From assembly GCA_963726975.1 (NCBI GenBank), contig CAVSEK010000013.1, positions 248,001 to 312,000 on the forward strand: a stretch of 64,000 bases of DNA, read 5' to 3'. A program made the translations under genes and the position numbers. The notes beneath the pieces are model-generated. The model did no database searches, was not told the origin of the DNA, and was given only the letters and a program-made list of their open reading frames with translations. This document shows positions 1 to 13,678 of this stretch, piece after piece; the stretch's first letter is position 1, and every line of letters begins with the position of its first letter. This DNA is from CAVSEK01 sp963726975 (GTDB lineage Bacteria > Actinomycetota > Actinomycetes > Mycobacteriales > SCTD01).

Positions 1-1
1 G

Positions 2-682
2 TCGCCGTACATGTACCTGCTGCGCTTCGCCGGGCGCGAGTCGCCGTACGACGTCGTGGGGTCCTCGCCCGAGGCGCTGGTGACGGTCACCGACGGCTCC
101 GCCGTGCTGCACCCGATCGCGGGCACCCGGCCGCGCGGGGCGACCCCGGAGCAGGACGCGGCCCTGGCGGCGGAGCTGCTCGCCGACCCCAAGGAGCGCA
201 GCGAGCACGTCATGCTCGTCGACCTGGGGCGCAACGACCTGGGCCGGGTGTGCGCGCCGGGCAGCGTCGACGTCGTGGAGTTCATGCAGGTCGAGCGCTA
301 CAGCCACGTGATGCACATCGTCTCCACCGTCGTCGGGCAGGTGACCGCCGACCGGGACGCCCTCGACGTGCTGCGGGCGACCTTCCCGGCGGGCACCCTG
401 TCCGGCGCCCCGAAGCCCCGTGCCATGGAGATCATCGAGTCGCTCGAGCCGACCCGGCGCGGGCTCTACGGCGGCACGGTCGGCTACGTCGACGCCTCCG
501 GCGACATGGACATGGCGATCGCGATCCGCACCGCGGTGCTGCACGGGGGGACGGCGTACGTCCAGTCCGGCGGCGGGCTCGTCGCCGACAGCGACCCGGT
601 CGCCGAGCAGGCCGAGTGCGAGGACAAGGCGGCGGCGGTGCTGCGCGCGGTCGCGGCGGCGGCGACCCTGCGGGGGCTGTGA
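2..682 (+). CDS. trpE: Anthranilate synthase component I, C-terminal part (5' end outside window)
   Basis: About 226 residues of the chorismate-binding domain are present; the gene begins upstream of the window. TrpE converts chorismate and ammonia or glutamine nitrogen to anthranilate, the first committed step of tryptophan synthesis. Visible family motifs include SSPEALVTV, PIAGTRPRG, ELLADPKERSEHVMLVDLGR, the GTLSGAPKPRAMEIIESLE block and the terminal GGLVADSDP stretch, in the usual order. These residues build the chorismate and Mg2+ site. The stop codon overlaps the GTG of the next gene by four bases (GTGA), which suggests translational coupling along the trp operon. The close homologues PabB and salicylate synthases share this domain, but the downstream trpC-trpB-trpA order makes trpE the best call. 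Confidence 0.95.
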   Translation, partial: SPYMYLLRFAGRESPYDVVGSSPEALVTVTDGSAVLHPIAGTRPRGATPEQDAALAAELLADPKERSEHVMLVDLGRNDLGRVCAPGSVDVVEFMQVERYSHVMHIVSTVVGQVTADRDALDVLRATFPAGTLSGAPKPRAMEIIESLEPTRRGLYGGTVGYVDASGDMDMAIAIRTAVLHGGTAYVQSGGGLVADSDPVAEQAECEDKAAAVLRAVAAAATLRGL

Positions 683-1365
683 CGACCAGGAGGACGGGGA
701 CGGGGACGGGGACGGCGGGGACGGGGACGGGCAGGACGGGCAGCCCCCGTCGCGAGCTGCGCGTCGCGCTGCTCCTCGTGCTGGTCGGGTCGGGCCTGGT
801 GCTGCTGTCGGCGGGGCGCGACTGGGTCGACGTCGTCGTCGCGCAACCGGCCCCGCTGCCCGCCCGCGCCGTGGTGCGCACCGGCGCCGACGTCGCCGGC
901 GGCCTGCGCGCGCTCGGCGTGCTCGGCCTGGCGGGGGTCGCGGCCCTCGCGGCGACCCGAGCGCTCGGGCGGCTGCTCGTCGGGGTGCTCCTCTCGGCGT
1001 CGGGCGCCGGGGCCGTCGCGGTGAGCGCCTCGGCCCTCGCCCGCGGCGCGCTCGCCGGCCTGGGCGAGCAGGGCCGCACCCTGGGTGCCGGCGGTCCTGA
1101 CCCGGCGTTCTCCGGCTGGCCGCTGGCCGCGCTGGCCGGAGGGGCGCTGCTGGCGGTCGGCGGGCTGGTCGTCGCGCTGCGCGGCCGCCGCTGGGCGCAG
1201 CTGTCGGCGCGCTACGAGGCCCCCGCGGCCCGGGCGGAGGGGACCGCACGACGCCCGGCCCGGCCCGAGGTCGAGGCCTGGGAGGCGCTGGACCGCGGCG
1301 AGGACCCGACCGGCGGCGACCCGCGCAGCGGACCCGGCACCGACCGACCTAGTCTCGGAGCGTGA
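679..1365 (+). CDS. Trp biosynthesis-associated membrane protein
   Basis: This 228-residue membrane protein sits between trpE and trpC, the position of Rv1610 in mycobacteria and of the TIGR02234 family. No enzymatic role is established for the family. About four hydrophobic segments are visible, starting at LRVALLLVLVGSGLVLLSAG and ending at LAALAGGALLAVGGLVVAL. A polar, charged C-terminal tail rich in Pro, Arg and Asp follows. The GTG start lies inside the trpE stop (GTGA). The N-terminus just before the first membrane segment is a low-complexity Thr-Gly run made by a GGGGAC hexanucleotide repeat. Repeat length there may vary between strains or may be misread. The stop overlaps the trpC start in the same GTGA manner. 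Confidence 0.85.
   Translation: MTTRRTGTGTGTAGTGTGRTGSPRRELRVALLLVLVGSGLVLLSAGRDWVDVVVAQPAPLPARAVVRTGADVAGGLRALGVLGLAGVAALAATRALGRLLVGVLLSASGAGAVAVSASALARGALAGLGEQGRTLGAGGPDPAFSGWPLAALAGGALLAVGGLVVALRGRRWAQLSARYEAPAARAEGTARRPARPEVEAWEALDRGEDPTGGDPRSGPGTDRPSLGA
1350..1355 (+). promoter_or_regulatory. Candidate -10 hexamer (TAGTCT) for leaderless trpC
   Basis: TAGTCT lies six bases before the trpC GTG, the spacing expected if transcription starts at the start codon. It is inside the 3' end of the upstream gene, so it would be an internal promoter supplementing the operon promoter. No convincing -35 was seen. Confidence 0.4.
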
Positions 1366-2177
1366 CCGCCAGCGTGCTCGACGAGATCCTCACCGGGGTC
1401 CGGGAGGACCTCGCGGCGCGCGAGGCCCGCGTCCCGCTGACCGACCTGCGCGAGCGCGCCCGCCGCGCCCCCGACGCCCTCGACGGGGCCGCGGCGCTGT
1501 CCGGCCCCGGCGTGGCGGTCATCGCCGAGGTCAAGCGCAGCAGCCCGAGCAAGGGGGCGCTGGCGCTCATCGCCGACCCGGCCGGGCTCGCGGAGGACTA
1601 CGAGGCGGGCGGGGCGAGCGTCGTCAGCGTGCTCACCGAGGGCCGGCGCTTCGGCGGCAGCCTCGGCGACCTCGACCTCGTGCGCGCGCGGGTCGGCGTG
1701 CCCGTGCTGCGCAAGGACTTCGTCGTCTCGCCCTACCAGGTCGAGGAGGCCCGGGCGCACGGCGCCGACCTCGTCCTGCTCATCGTCGCCGCGCTCGAGC
1801 AGGCGGCGCTGGTGTCGCTGCTCGAGCGCACCGAGGGGCTCGGCATGACCGCCCTGGTGGAGGTGCACGACGAGCCGGAGCTCGAGCGGGCGCTCTCGGC
1901 CGGGGCGCGGGTCGTCGGCGTCAACGCCCGCGACCTGCGCACCCTCGAGGTCGACCGCGGCGTCTTCGCCCGGCTCGCCCCGCAGGTGCCCGACGGCGTC
2001 GTCAAGGTCGCCGAGTCGGGCGTCCGAGGCCCGCTGGACCTGCTCGCCTACGCCGGGGCCGGCGCCGACGCCGTCCTCGTCGGGGAGGGCGTGGTGACCG
2101 GCGGCGACCCGCGGGCCGCCGTCGCCGAGCTCGTCGCCGCCGGCGCGCACCCCTCGACCGGCGCGGACGCCCGGTGA
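1362..2177 (+). CDS. trpC: Indole-3-glycerol phosphate synthase
   Basis: This 271-residue TIM-barrel enzyme closes the ring of carboxyphenylamino-deoxyribulose phosphate to give indole-3-glycerol phosphate, releasing CO2 and water. The active-site signature IAEVKRSSPSKG is present near residue 48, with the catalytic lysine in VLRKDFVVSPYQ. Later strands carry VEVHDEPELERA, VGVNARDLRTLEVD and VAESGVRG, and the phosphate-binding end is DAVLVGEGVV. Length is normal for the family. The GTG start overlaps the upstream stop by four bases, and the stop overlaps trpB the same way. The enzyme is monofunctional, as usual in actinobacteria; no fused TrpF domain is present. Confidence 0.96.
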   Translation: MTASVLDEILTGVREDLAAREARVPLTDLRERARRAPDALDGAAALSGPGVAVIAEVKRSSPSKGALALIADPAGLAEDYEAGGASVVSVLTEGRRFGGSLGDLDLVRARVGVPVLRKDFVVSPYQVEEARAHGADLVLLIVAALEQAALVSLLERTEGLGMTALVEVHDEPELERALSAGARVVGVNARDLRTLEVDRGVFARLAPQVPDGVVKVAESGVRGPLDLLAYAGAGADAVLVGEGVVTGGDPRAAVAELVAAGAHPSTGADAR

Positions 2178-3472
2178 GCGCCCCCGCACAGGTCCCGGAC
2201 GCCACCGGGCACTTCGGGCCGTACGGCGGCCGCTACGTCCCCGAGGCGCTCGTCGCCGCGCTCGACGAGCTCGCCGAGGCGCACCGCAGCAGCCAGGCCG
2301 ACCCGGAGTTCCTCGCCGAGCTCGACCGGCTGCAGCGCACGTACGCCGGTCGGCCGACGCCGCTCACCGACGCGCGGCGCCTCTCGCAGCACGCGGGCGG
2401 GGCGCGGGTCCTGCTCAAGCGCGAGGACCTCGCGCACACCGGCAGCCACAAGATCAACAACGTCCTGGGCCAGGCGCTGCTCACCCAGCGGATGGGCAAG
2501 CGCCGGGTGATCGCCGAGACCGGCGCCGGGCAGCACGGCGTCGCGACGGCCACGGCCTGCGCGCTGTTCGGCTTCGACTGCACGGTCTACATGGGCGAGG
2601 AGGACACCCGCCGGCAGGCGCTCAACGTCGCCCGGATGCGCCTGCTGGGGGCCGAGGTCGTGCCGGTCAGCAGCGGCACCCGCACGCTCAAGGACGCGAC
2701 CAACGAGGCCATGCGCGACTGGGTCGCCCACGTCGAGACGACCCACTACATCATCGGCTCGGTCGTCGGGCCGCACCCGTTCCCGGCGATGGTGCGCGAC
2801 TTCCAGCGGATCATCGGCGTCGAGGCGCGCCAGCAGTGCCTCGACCTCGTCGGCCGGCTGCCCGACGCGGTCGTCGCCTGCGTCGGCGGCGGCAGCAACG
2901 CGATGGGCGCGTTCTCCGCCTTCATCCCCGACGAGGGTGTCGCGCTCGTGGGCTGCGAGGCCGGTGGCGACGGCGTCGAGACCGGCCGGCACGCCGCACC
3001 GCTGACGGCGGGGCAGCCGGGCGTGCTGCACGGGGCCCGCAGCTACCTCATGCAGGACGACGAGGGCCAGACGCTCGACACGACCTCGATCAGCGCCGGC
3101 CTGGACTACCCGGGCGTGGGTCCGGAGCACGCGTGGCTGCGCGACACCGGCCGGGCGACCTACAGCGGCATCAGCGACGCCTGGGCGATGCAGGCGCTGG
3201 ACAAGCTCGCCAAGAGCGAGGGCATCCTGTGCGCCATCGAGACCGCGCACGCCTTCGCCGGCGCCTGCGACTGGGGGCGGGCGCAGGTCCAGGCCGGCCG
3301 CCGGGCCGAGGACCTCGTCGTCATGGTCAACGTGTCCGGCCGCGGCGACAAGGACGTCGACACCGCGGCCCGCTGGTTCGGGCTGGTCTCTGCCGAGGAG
3401 ATCGCCGACGCCGAGCTCACGAAGGCCGCGGACGACGCGGCGGAGGGCACCGGCTCGGGCGAGGGCTGGTGA
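2174..3472 (+). CDS. trpB: Tryptophan synthase beta chain
   Basis: This 432-residue PLP enzyme condenses indole with serine to give tryptophan. It works in the alpha2-beta2 complex with TrpA, encoded directly downstream. The PLP lysine is in HTGSHKINNVLGQ. The indole-channel and active-site stretch is ETGAGQHGVATATACALFG, and the PLP phosphate-binding loop is GGGSNAMGAFSAF. The N-terminal GHFGPYGGRYVPEAL is typical of the TrpB1 class that pairs with TrpA. The GTG start was chosen because it overlaps the trpC stop by four bases and gives the usual N-terminus. It also overlaps trpA by four bases, consistent with coupled, near-stoichiometric translation of the two subunits. Confidence 0.97.
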   Translation: MSAPAQVPDATGHFGPYGGRYVPEALVAALDELAEAHRSSQADPEFLAELDRLQRTYAGRPTPLTDARRLSQHAGGARVLLKREDLAHTGSHKINNVLGQALLTQRMGKRRVIAETGAGQHGVATATACALFGFDCTVYMGEEDTRRQALNVARMRLLGAEVVPVSSGTRTLKDATNEAMRDWVAHVETTHYIIGSVVGPHPFPAMVRDFQRIIGVEARQQCLDLVGRLPDAVVACVGGGSNAMGAFSAFIPDEGVALVGCEAGGDGVETGRHAAPLTAGQPGVLHGARSYLMQDDEGQTLDTTSISAGLDYPGVGPEHAWLRDTGRATYSGISDAWAMQALDKLAKSEGILCAIETAHAFAGACDWGRAQVQAGRRAEDLVVMVNVSGRGDKDVDTAARWFGLVSAEEIADAELTKAADDAAEGTGSGEGW

Positions 3473-4257
3473 GCGCTCCGGTCGACGCGCTCTTCGCCCG
3501 CTGCCGCGAGGAGGAGCGGGCCGCGCTCATCGGCTACCTGCCGGTCGGCGACCCCGACGTCGGCACGTCCGTGGCCGCCCTGCGCGCCATGGTCGAGGCC
3601 GGCGTCGACGCCGTCGAGATCGGCATGCCCTACAGCGACCCGCTCATGGAGGGGCCGGTCATCCAGGCCGCGCACCAGCGCTCGCTGGATGCCGGCACCC
3701 GCCTGGCCGACGTGCTCGCGGCCGTGCAGGCGGTGGCCGCCACGGGCGCGCCGACCTTCGTCATGGGCTACTGGAACCCGGTCCACCGCTACGGCTTCCG
3801 CCGCTGGGCGCAGGCGCTCAAGGACGCCGGGGGAGCGGGCGCCATCACGCCCGACCTCATCCCGGAGGAGGCGCCCGAGTGGCTCGAGGCGTGCGGCGAC
3901 CTCGATCTCGACCCGGTCTTCCTCGTCGCCCCCAGCAGCACCGACGAGCGGATCGCCGTCGTCGGCCGCACCAACCGCGGCTTCGTCTACGCCACCGCCG
4001 TCATGGGCGTCACGGGAGCCCGGTCCGCCGTCGGCGACCGGGCCGCCGAGCTCGTCGCCCGCGTACGGCCGCACACCGACCTGCCGGTCTGCGTCGGGCT
4101 GGGCGTGAGCACCGGCGACCAGGCGGCCGAGGTGGCCGGCTTCGCCGACGGCGTCATCGTCGGCTCCGCGCTCGTCACCGCGCTGCAGGACGGCGGCGTC
4201 GACGGCGTGCGCGCGCTCACCGCCGAGCTCGCGGCGGGCGTGCGCCGCCGCCGCTGA
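3469..4257 (+). CDS. trpA: Tryptophan synthase alpha chain
   Basis: This 262-residue TIM-barrel subunit cleaves indole-3-glycerol phosphate to indole and glyceraldehyde-3-phosphate and passes indole to TrpB. The catalytic Glu and Asp are in VEIGMPYSDPLMEGPVIQ. Other family blocks are FVMGYWNPVHRYG, GAITPDLIPEEA, FLVAPSSTDERI and the phosphate-binding VCVGLGVSTGDQ and GVIVGSALV. Length is normal. The start overlaps trpB by four bases. It is the last gene of the tight trp chain; a gap of 23 bases with its own promoter-like hexamer separates it from lgt. Confidence 0.96.
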   Translation: MSAPVDALFARCREEERAALIGYLPVGDPDVGTSVAALRAMVEAGVDAVEIGMPYSDPLMEGPVIQAAHQRSLDAGTRLADVLAAVQAVAATGAPTFVMGYWNPVHRYGFRRWAQALKDAGGAGAITPDLIPEEAPEWLEACGDLDLDPVFLVAPSSTDERIAVVGRTNRGFVYATAVMGVTGARSAVGDRAAELVARVRPHTDLPVCVGLGVSTGDQAAEVAGFADGVIVGSALVTALQDGGVDGVRALTAELAAGVRRRR

Positions 4258-4268
4258 CCGGGCGCCCC

Positions 4269-4274
4269 TAGGCT
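4269..4274 (+). promoter_or_regulatory. Candidate -10 hexamer (TAGGCT) for leaderless lgt
   Basis: TAGGCT is followed by exactly six bases and the lgt GTG. The short trpA-lgt gap has no Shine-Dalgarno sequence, so a leaderless transcript is the simplest reading. Confidence 0.5.
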
Positions 4275-4280
4275 GGCCGG

Positions 4281-5123
4281 GTGACCCTGGCCTTCCTGCC
4301 GAGCCCCTCGACGGGGGTGCTGCACGTCGGCCCGGTGCCGCTGCGCGCGTACGCGTTCTGCATCCTGCTGGGTGTCCTGCTCGCGGTCGTCGTCGGCAAC
4401 CGGCGCTTCGTGGCGCGCGGGGGCCGGCCGGGGACCGTCGCCGACGTGGCCGTCGTGGCCGTGCCGTTCGGCCTGCTCGGTGCCCGCGTCTACCACGTCG
4501 TGACCAGCCCGGCGCCGTACCTCGACGAGCCCGTACGGGCGCTGTACGTCTGGCAGGGCGGGCTCGGCATCCCCGGCGGCATCCTCGGCGGGGTGCTCGC
4601 GGGCCTGGTCGTCTGCCGCCGCCAGGGCATCTCCGCACCGGCGCTCGCCGACAGCATCGCCCCGGGCGTCGCGCTGGCGCAGGCCGTCGGGCGGTTCGGC
4701 AACTGGTTCAACCAGGAGCTGTTCGGGCGGCCGACCACCCTGCCCTGGGGCCTGCGGATCGACCCGGAGAACCGCCCGGCCCGCTACGCGGACGTCGAGA
4801 CCTTCCACCCCACGTTCCTCTACGAGTCGCTGTGGAACACCGGCGTCGCGCTCGTGGTGCTGTGGGCCGACCGCCGCTGGCGGCTCGGCGGGGGGCGGGT
4901 CTTCGCGCTCTACCTGGCGCTCTACGCGGTCGGCCGGGCCTGGATCGAGGCGCTCCGCGTCGACGAGGCGACCCGCCTGCTGGGGCTGCGGCTCAACGAC
5001 TACGTCATGCTCGTGGTCTTCACCGGCGCCGTCGGCTTCCTCGTGGCGCGGCGCGGTGCCGGCCGCGAGCCGGCCGTCCAGGAGGCGGCCGACGCCCCCG
5101 CCGACCTACCCTCGACGCCGTGA
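4281..5123 (+). CDS. lgt: Prolipoprotein diacylglyceryl transferase
   Basis: This 280-residue integral membrane enzyme transfers diacylglycerol from phosphatidylglycerol to the lipobox cysteine of prolipoproteins. Seven or so hydrophobic segments are visible. The Lgt signature GRFGNWFNQELFG lies near residues 137-149, and the conserved PTFLYESLWN follows. The arginine-containing GGLGIPGGILGG loop is also present. The window encodes at least two likely substrates, the lipobox-bearing binding proteins at 17.9 kb and 58.8 kb. The GTG start has no ribosome-binding site but sits six bases after a TAGGCT hexamer. The order trpA-lgt is conserved in actinobacteria. Confidence 0.95.
   Translation: MTLAFLPSPSTGVLHVGPVPLRAYAFCILLGVLLAVVVGNRRFVARGGRPGTVADVAVVAVPFGLLGARVYHVVTSPAPYLDEPVRALYVWQGGLGIPGGILGGVLAGLVVCRRQGISAPALADSIAPGVALAQAVGRFGNWFNQELFGRPTTLPWGLRIDPENRPARYADVETFHPTFLYESLWNTGVALVVLWADRRWRLGGGRVFALYLALYAVGRAWIEALRVDEATRLLGLRLNDYVMLVVFTGAVGFLVARRGAGREPAVQEAADAPADLPSTP
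5107..5112 (+). promoter_or_regulatory. Candidate -10 hexamer (TACCCT), leaderless start of VIT-family gene
   Basis: TACCCT lies seven bases before the GTG at 5120, inside the last codons of lgt. The spacing fits leaderless transcription of the VIT-family gene. Confidence 0.4.
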
Positions 5124-5887
5124 GCACCTCCGCCCAGACCCCGGTGACCAGCCCCGTCGCCCGCCCCGTCGCCCGTACTGTCGCCCGTACCGTGCCCGAG
5201 CACCACCACGACCACCGCGACGTCACGGGCGGCTGGCTGCGCCCCGCCGTCTTCGGCGTCACCGACGGGCTGGTGAGCAACACCGCGCTCATCGCCGGGG
5301 TCGCCGGCGGCGGCGGCTCGGCGCGCACGGTGCTGCTCGCCGGGCTCGCCGGCCTCGCCGCCGGCGCGTTCTCGATGGCCACCGGCGAGTACGTCTCGGT
5401 GGCCTCGCAGACCGAGCTCACGCGCGCCGAGATCGAGATCGAGAAGGCCGAGATCCGCCGGGTGCCGGAGGCGGAGGAGGCCGAGCTCGCGGGCATCTTC
5501 GCCAGCCGCGGCGTCGACGAGGAGACCGCCCGGGAGGTCGCCCGGCAGCTGTCGGTGGACCCCGAGCAGGCCTGGCGGGTGCACGCCCGCGAGGAGCTCG
5601 GCGTCGACCCCGACGACCTGCCCTCGCCGTGGACCGCGGCCGGCTCGTCGTTCGCCGCGTTCACGCTCGGCGCGCTGGTGCCGGTGCTGCCCTACCTGCT
5701 CGGTGGCACCGGACTGCTGCTCCCGGTCGTGCTCGCGCTGGTCGCGCTCTTCGCCGCCGGGGCGCTGGTGAGCCGGTTCACCGACCGCGGCGCGGTCTAC
5801 AGCGGGCTGCGCCAGCTGCTGCTCGGCGGGCTGGCGGCGCTGGTCACCCACCTCGTGGGCGTCCTCGTCGGCGCCTCCGGCCTGTAG
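5120..5887 (+). CDS. VIT1/CCC1-family metal transporter
   Basis: This 255-residue protein belongs to the VIT1/CCC1 family of iron and manganese transporters. The family core is clear: VFGVTDGLVSNTALIAGVAG in the first membrane helix and AGAFSMATGEYVSVASQTE in the second. A long charged cytoplasmic helix pair (ELTRAEIEIEKAEIRR onward) corresponds to the metal-binding domain. Three further hydrophobic segments lie near the C-terminus. The first 35 residues contain a short Pro-Val-Ala-Arg repeat and the His-rich stretch EHHHDH, which could bind metal (inference). The GTG start overlaps the lgt stop by four bases. The transported ion and direction cannot be told from sequence. Confidence 0.88.
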   Translation: MSTSAQTPVTSPVARPVARTVARTVPEHHHDHRDVTGGWLRPAVFGVTDGLVSNTALIAGVAGGGGSARTVLLAGLAGLAAGAFSMATGEYVSVASQTELTRAEIEIEKAEIRRVPEAEEAELAGIFASRGVDEETAREVARQLSVDPEQAWRVHAREELGVDPDDLPSPWTAAGSSFAAFTLGALVPVLPYLLGGTGLLLPVVLALVALFAAGALVSRFTDRGAVYSGLRQLLLGGLAALVTHLVGVLVGASGL

Positions 5888-5950
5888 CCCGCCGCACCGG
5901 GCGATCGTCCGCCAGCAGGCTCCCGGTCCCGGTCCCGGTCGCGGCCTCGG

Positions 5951-7324
5951 TCAGCCGGCGAGCGAGGCCTGCCGGGGCTCCTGCACGCCGCGGCCGTCGC
6001 CGCCGGGCGGCGCGAAGCGCAGCGTCACGGTCGTCCAGCCCGCCTCGCTGCGCAGGCCGACCTCCCCGTGGTGCACCTCGACGAGGCGCTTGACGAGGTA
6101 GAGCCCCATGCCCAGGCCCTCCCGCTGGCGGGTGGCGCCGCTGTCGCGCTGCACGAAGGGCTCGAACATCCGCCGGGCCGTCTCCGGGTCGAGCGTCGTG
6201 CCCTCGTTGCTCACGGTGATCCAGGTGCCCGCCTCGTCCATCCCGCCCGCCACCAGCGGCACCGCCCCCGCGGCCCCGTGGGTCTGGGCGTTGTCCACGA
6301 GGTTGGCCAGCACCTGGTGCAGGGCCTGCCGGTCGATGTGCGCGGTGGTGCCGGGCTCGACGAGCACCGAGACCGGCGGCGAGCCGGGGTGCTCGGCGCC
6401 GGCGAGCATCGCGACCTCGGCGGCGACCGCGTCGACCTCGGCGAGGGTGGAGGTGTCGGGGGCGACCGCCTCGGCGGCGGCGAGCATGTTCTCCAGCAGC
6501 CGCGACAGCCGCTCCTGGTGCTCGAGGATGCCGACGAGCAGCTTGCTGCGGGCGCGCGCGTCCAGGCGGTCGGCGCGCTTGAGCAGGGTGAGCGCGTTGC
6601 CGCGCACCCCCGTCAGCGGGGTCCGGAACTCGTGGCTCACCGTCGCGATGAGGTCGCGCCGCATGCGCGCCGTCTCCTCCAGGCGCGCCCGCACGCTGCT
6701 CTCGCCGTCGGCGAGCGCCACGCGCATCGACTCCTGCTCGGCGCGGGACGTCTCGCTGGCGTGCCAGAACACCACGAGCACGGCCGCCTCGGCGAGCACG
6801 AAGCCGGCGTGCACCGCCGCCCACCCCCAGCCGTCGACCGAGCCCATCGCCCGGTGCTGGAGCAGGACGAACCCGACCGCGAGGGCGTACGCCAGCCAGT
6901 CCTGGTAGAGCGCGACGGCCGCGACCGCGACGAAGTAGTGGAAGTGCAGCTCGGTCCGCCCGTCGAACAGGTGCACCAGCACGGCCGAGCAGGTCAGCAG
7001 CGCGAGCGTGGCGCCCGCGGCCCGCAGGCGGCGGCGGCTCGGCACGGACACGGCCGCCAGCAGGGCGACCACCGGCAGCACCTCCAGCAGCCCGTGCCCC
7101 AGCCCCTTGCCGCGCAGCACCGCCACGAGCAGGACCACCGGGAGGTGCGCCGCGACCAGCACGCAGACGAAGCGGTGGCGCCAGGCGAAGTCGTCCGCGG
7201 CCAGCTCCCGGCCGGCGGGCAGCCGCCAGTGCCCCCGCAGCGCGGGGGAGCGGGCGGAGCGGCACCGGCATCGCGCCCATTCTGCGCCGTGCCGGCGGGG
7301 ACCACCATGACCCGATCGGGTCAT
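5951..7324 (-). CDS. Membrane sensor histidine kinase
   Basis: This protein of about 457 residues has several N-terminal membrane segments (from VCVLVAAHLPVVLLVAVL through about residue 210). A HisKA dimerisation domain follows with the phospho-accepting His in ATVSHEFRTPLTGVRGN. The HATPase domain has an N-box VLANLVDNAQTHG, a divergent first G-box (TVSNEGTTLD) and a clear second G-box REGLGMGLYLVKRL. It should autophosphorylate and pass phosphate to a response regulator, but no partner is adjacent, so it is an orphan here. The sensed signal is unknown. The ATG chosen at 7324 lies in an 18-bp palindrome. The first 40 or so residues are Arg-rich and unconvincing, and a frame error there could hide a start nearer 7265. 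Confidence 0.82.
   Translation of the reverse strand: MTRSGHGGPRRHGAEWARCRCRSARSPALRGHWRLPAGRELAADDFAWRHRFVCVLVAAHLPVVLLVAVLRGKGLGHGLLEVLPVVALLAAVSVPSRRRLRAAGATLALLTCSAVLVHLFDGRTELHFHYFVAVAAVALYQDWLAYALAVGFVLLQHRAMGSVDGWGWAAVHAGFVLAEAAVLVVFWHASETSRAEQESMRVALADGESSVRARLEETARMRRDLIATVSHEFRTPLTGVRGNALTLLKRADRLDARARSKLLVGILEHQERLSRLLENMLAAAEAVAPDTSTLAEVDAVAAEVAMLAGAEHPGSPPVSVLVEPGTTAHIDRQALHQVLANLVDNAQTHGAAGAVPLVAGGMDEAGTWITVSNEGTTLDPETARRMFEPFVQRDSGATRQREGLGMGLYLVKRLVEVHHGEVGLRSEAGWTTVTLRFAPPGGDGRGVQEPRQASLAG
7307..7324. repeat. 18-bp perfect palindrome between kinase and gltB
   Basis: The sequence ATGACCCGATCGGGTCAT reads the same on both strands. It lies in the divergent interval, 59 bases upstream of the putative gltB -10 hexamer and over the predicted start of the kinase gene. 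Length and symmetry fit an operator for a dimeric regulator. It does not resemble a GlnR box. Role is inferred from position only. Confidence 0.6.
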
Positions 7325-7382
7325 CCGGGACAGACGGGACGTCCGGGCGGCGTCGTCCCGGGCCCGCGCGACACGCCGCGTG

Positions 7383-7388
7383 TAACGT
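7383..7388 (+). promoter_or_regulatory. Candidate -10 hexamer (TAACGT) for gltBD
   Basis: TAACGT lies about 85 bases before the gltB ATG, which would give a leader of roughly 78 bases ending in a GGAAGG ribosome-binding site. No clear -35 was recognised. This is a positional guess. Confidence 0.3.
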
Positions 7389-7472
7389 GGCGGACACCTG
7401 CAGCAGGGCCAGCGACGTCCCGGGTGAGCAGCGAGCAGCACCGCACCAGCACCCGATCGGAAGGTCGCCGTC

Positions 7473-12143
<4,671 letters not shown>

Positions 12144-12153
12144 GGAGACCGCC

Positions 12154-13596
<1,443 letters not shown>

Positions 13597-13629
13597 CCCG
13601 GGAGGGTGGTGCTCGTCACCCGCAGGGCC

Positions 13630-13635
13630 TAGGGT
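13630..13635 (+). promoter_or_regulatory. Candidate -10 hexamer (TAGGGT) for the S8 protease
   Basis: TAGGGT lies 43 bases before the TTG start. It would give a leader of about 37 bases carrying the GAGGAGGAGG ribosome-binding site. Confidence 0.4.
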
Positions 13636-13678
13636 CCGCCCTGCTCAGGCAGCGTCCGCTGCCGAGGAGGAGGATCCC

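Noticed and set aside
697..741. CRISPR array or regulatory tandem repeat
   Set aside because: The units are 6 bases with no spacers and lie in frame inside a coding sequence.
5951..7324. Kinase inactivation because of the divergent first G-box
   Set aside because: The N-box, second G-box and H-box are intact, and N-E-G-type G1 boxes occur in active kinases, so no claim is made.
7325..7472. GlnR-binding site in the gltB promoter region
   Set aside because: No GTnAC-N6-GAAAC-like pair of half-sites could be recognised.
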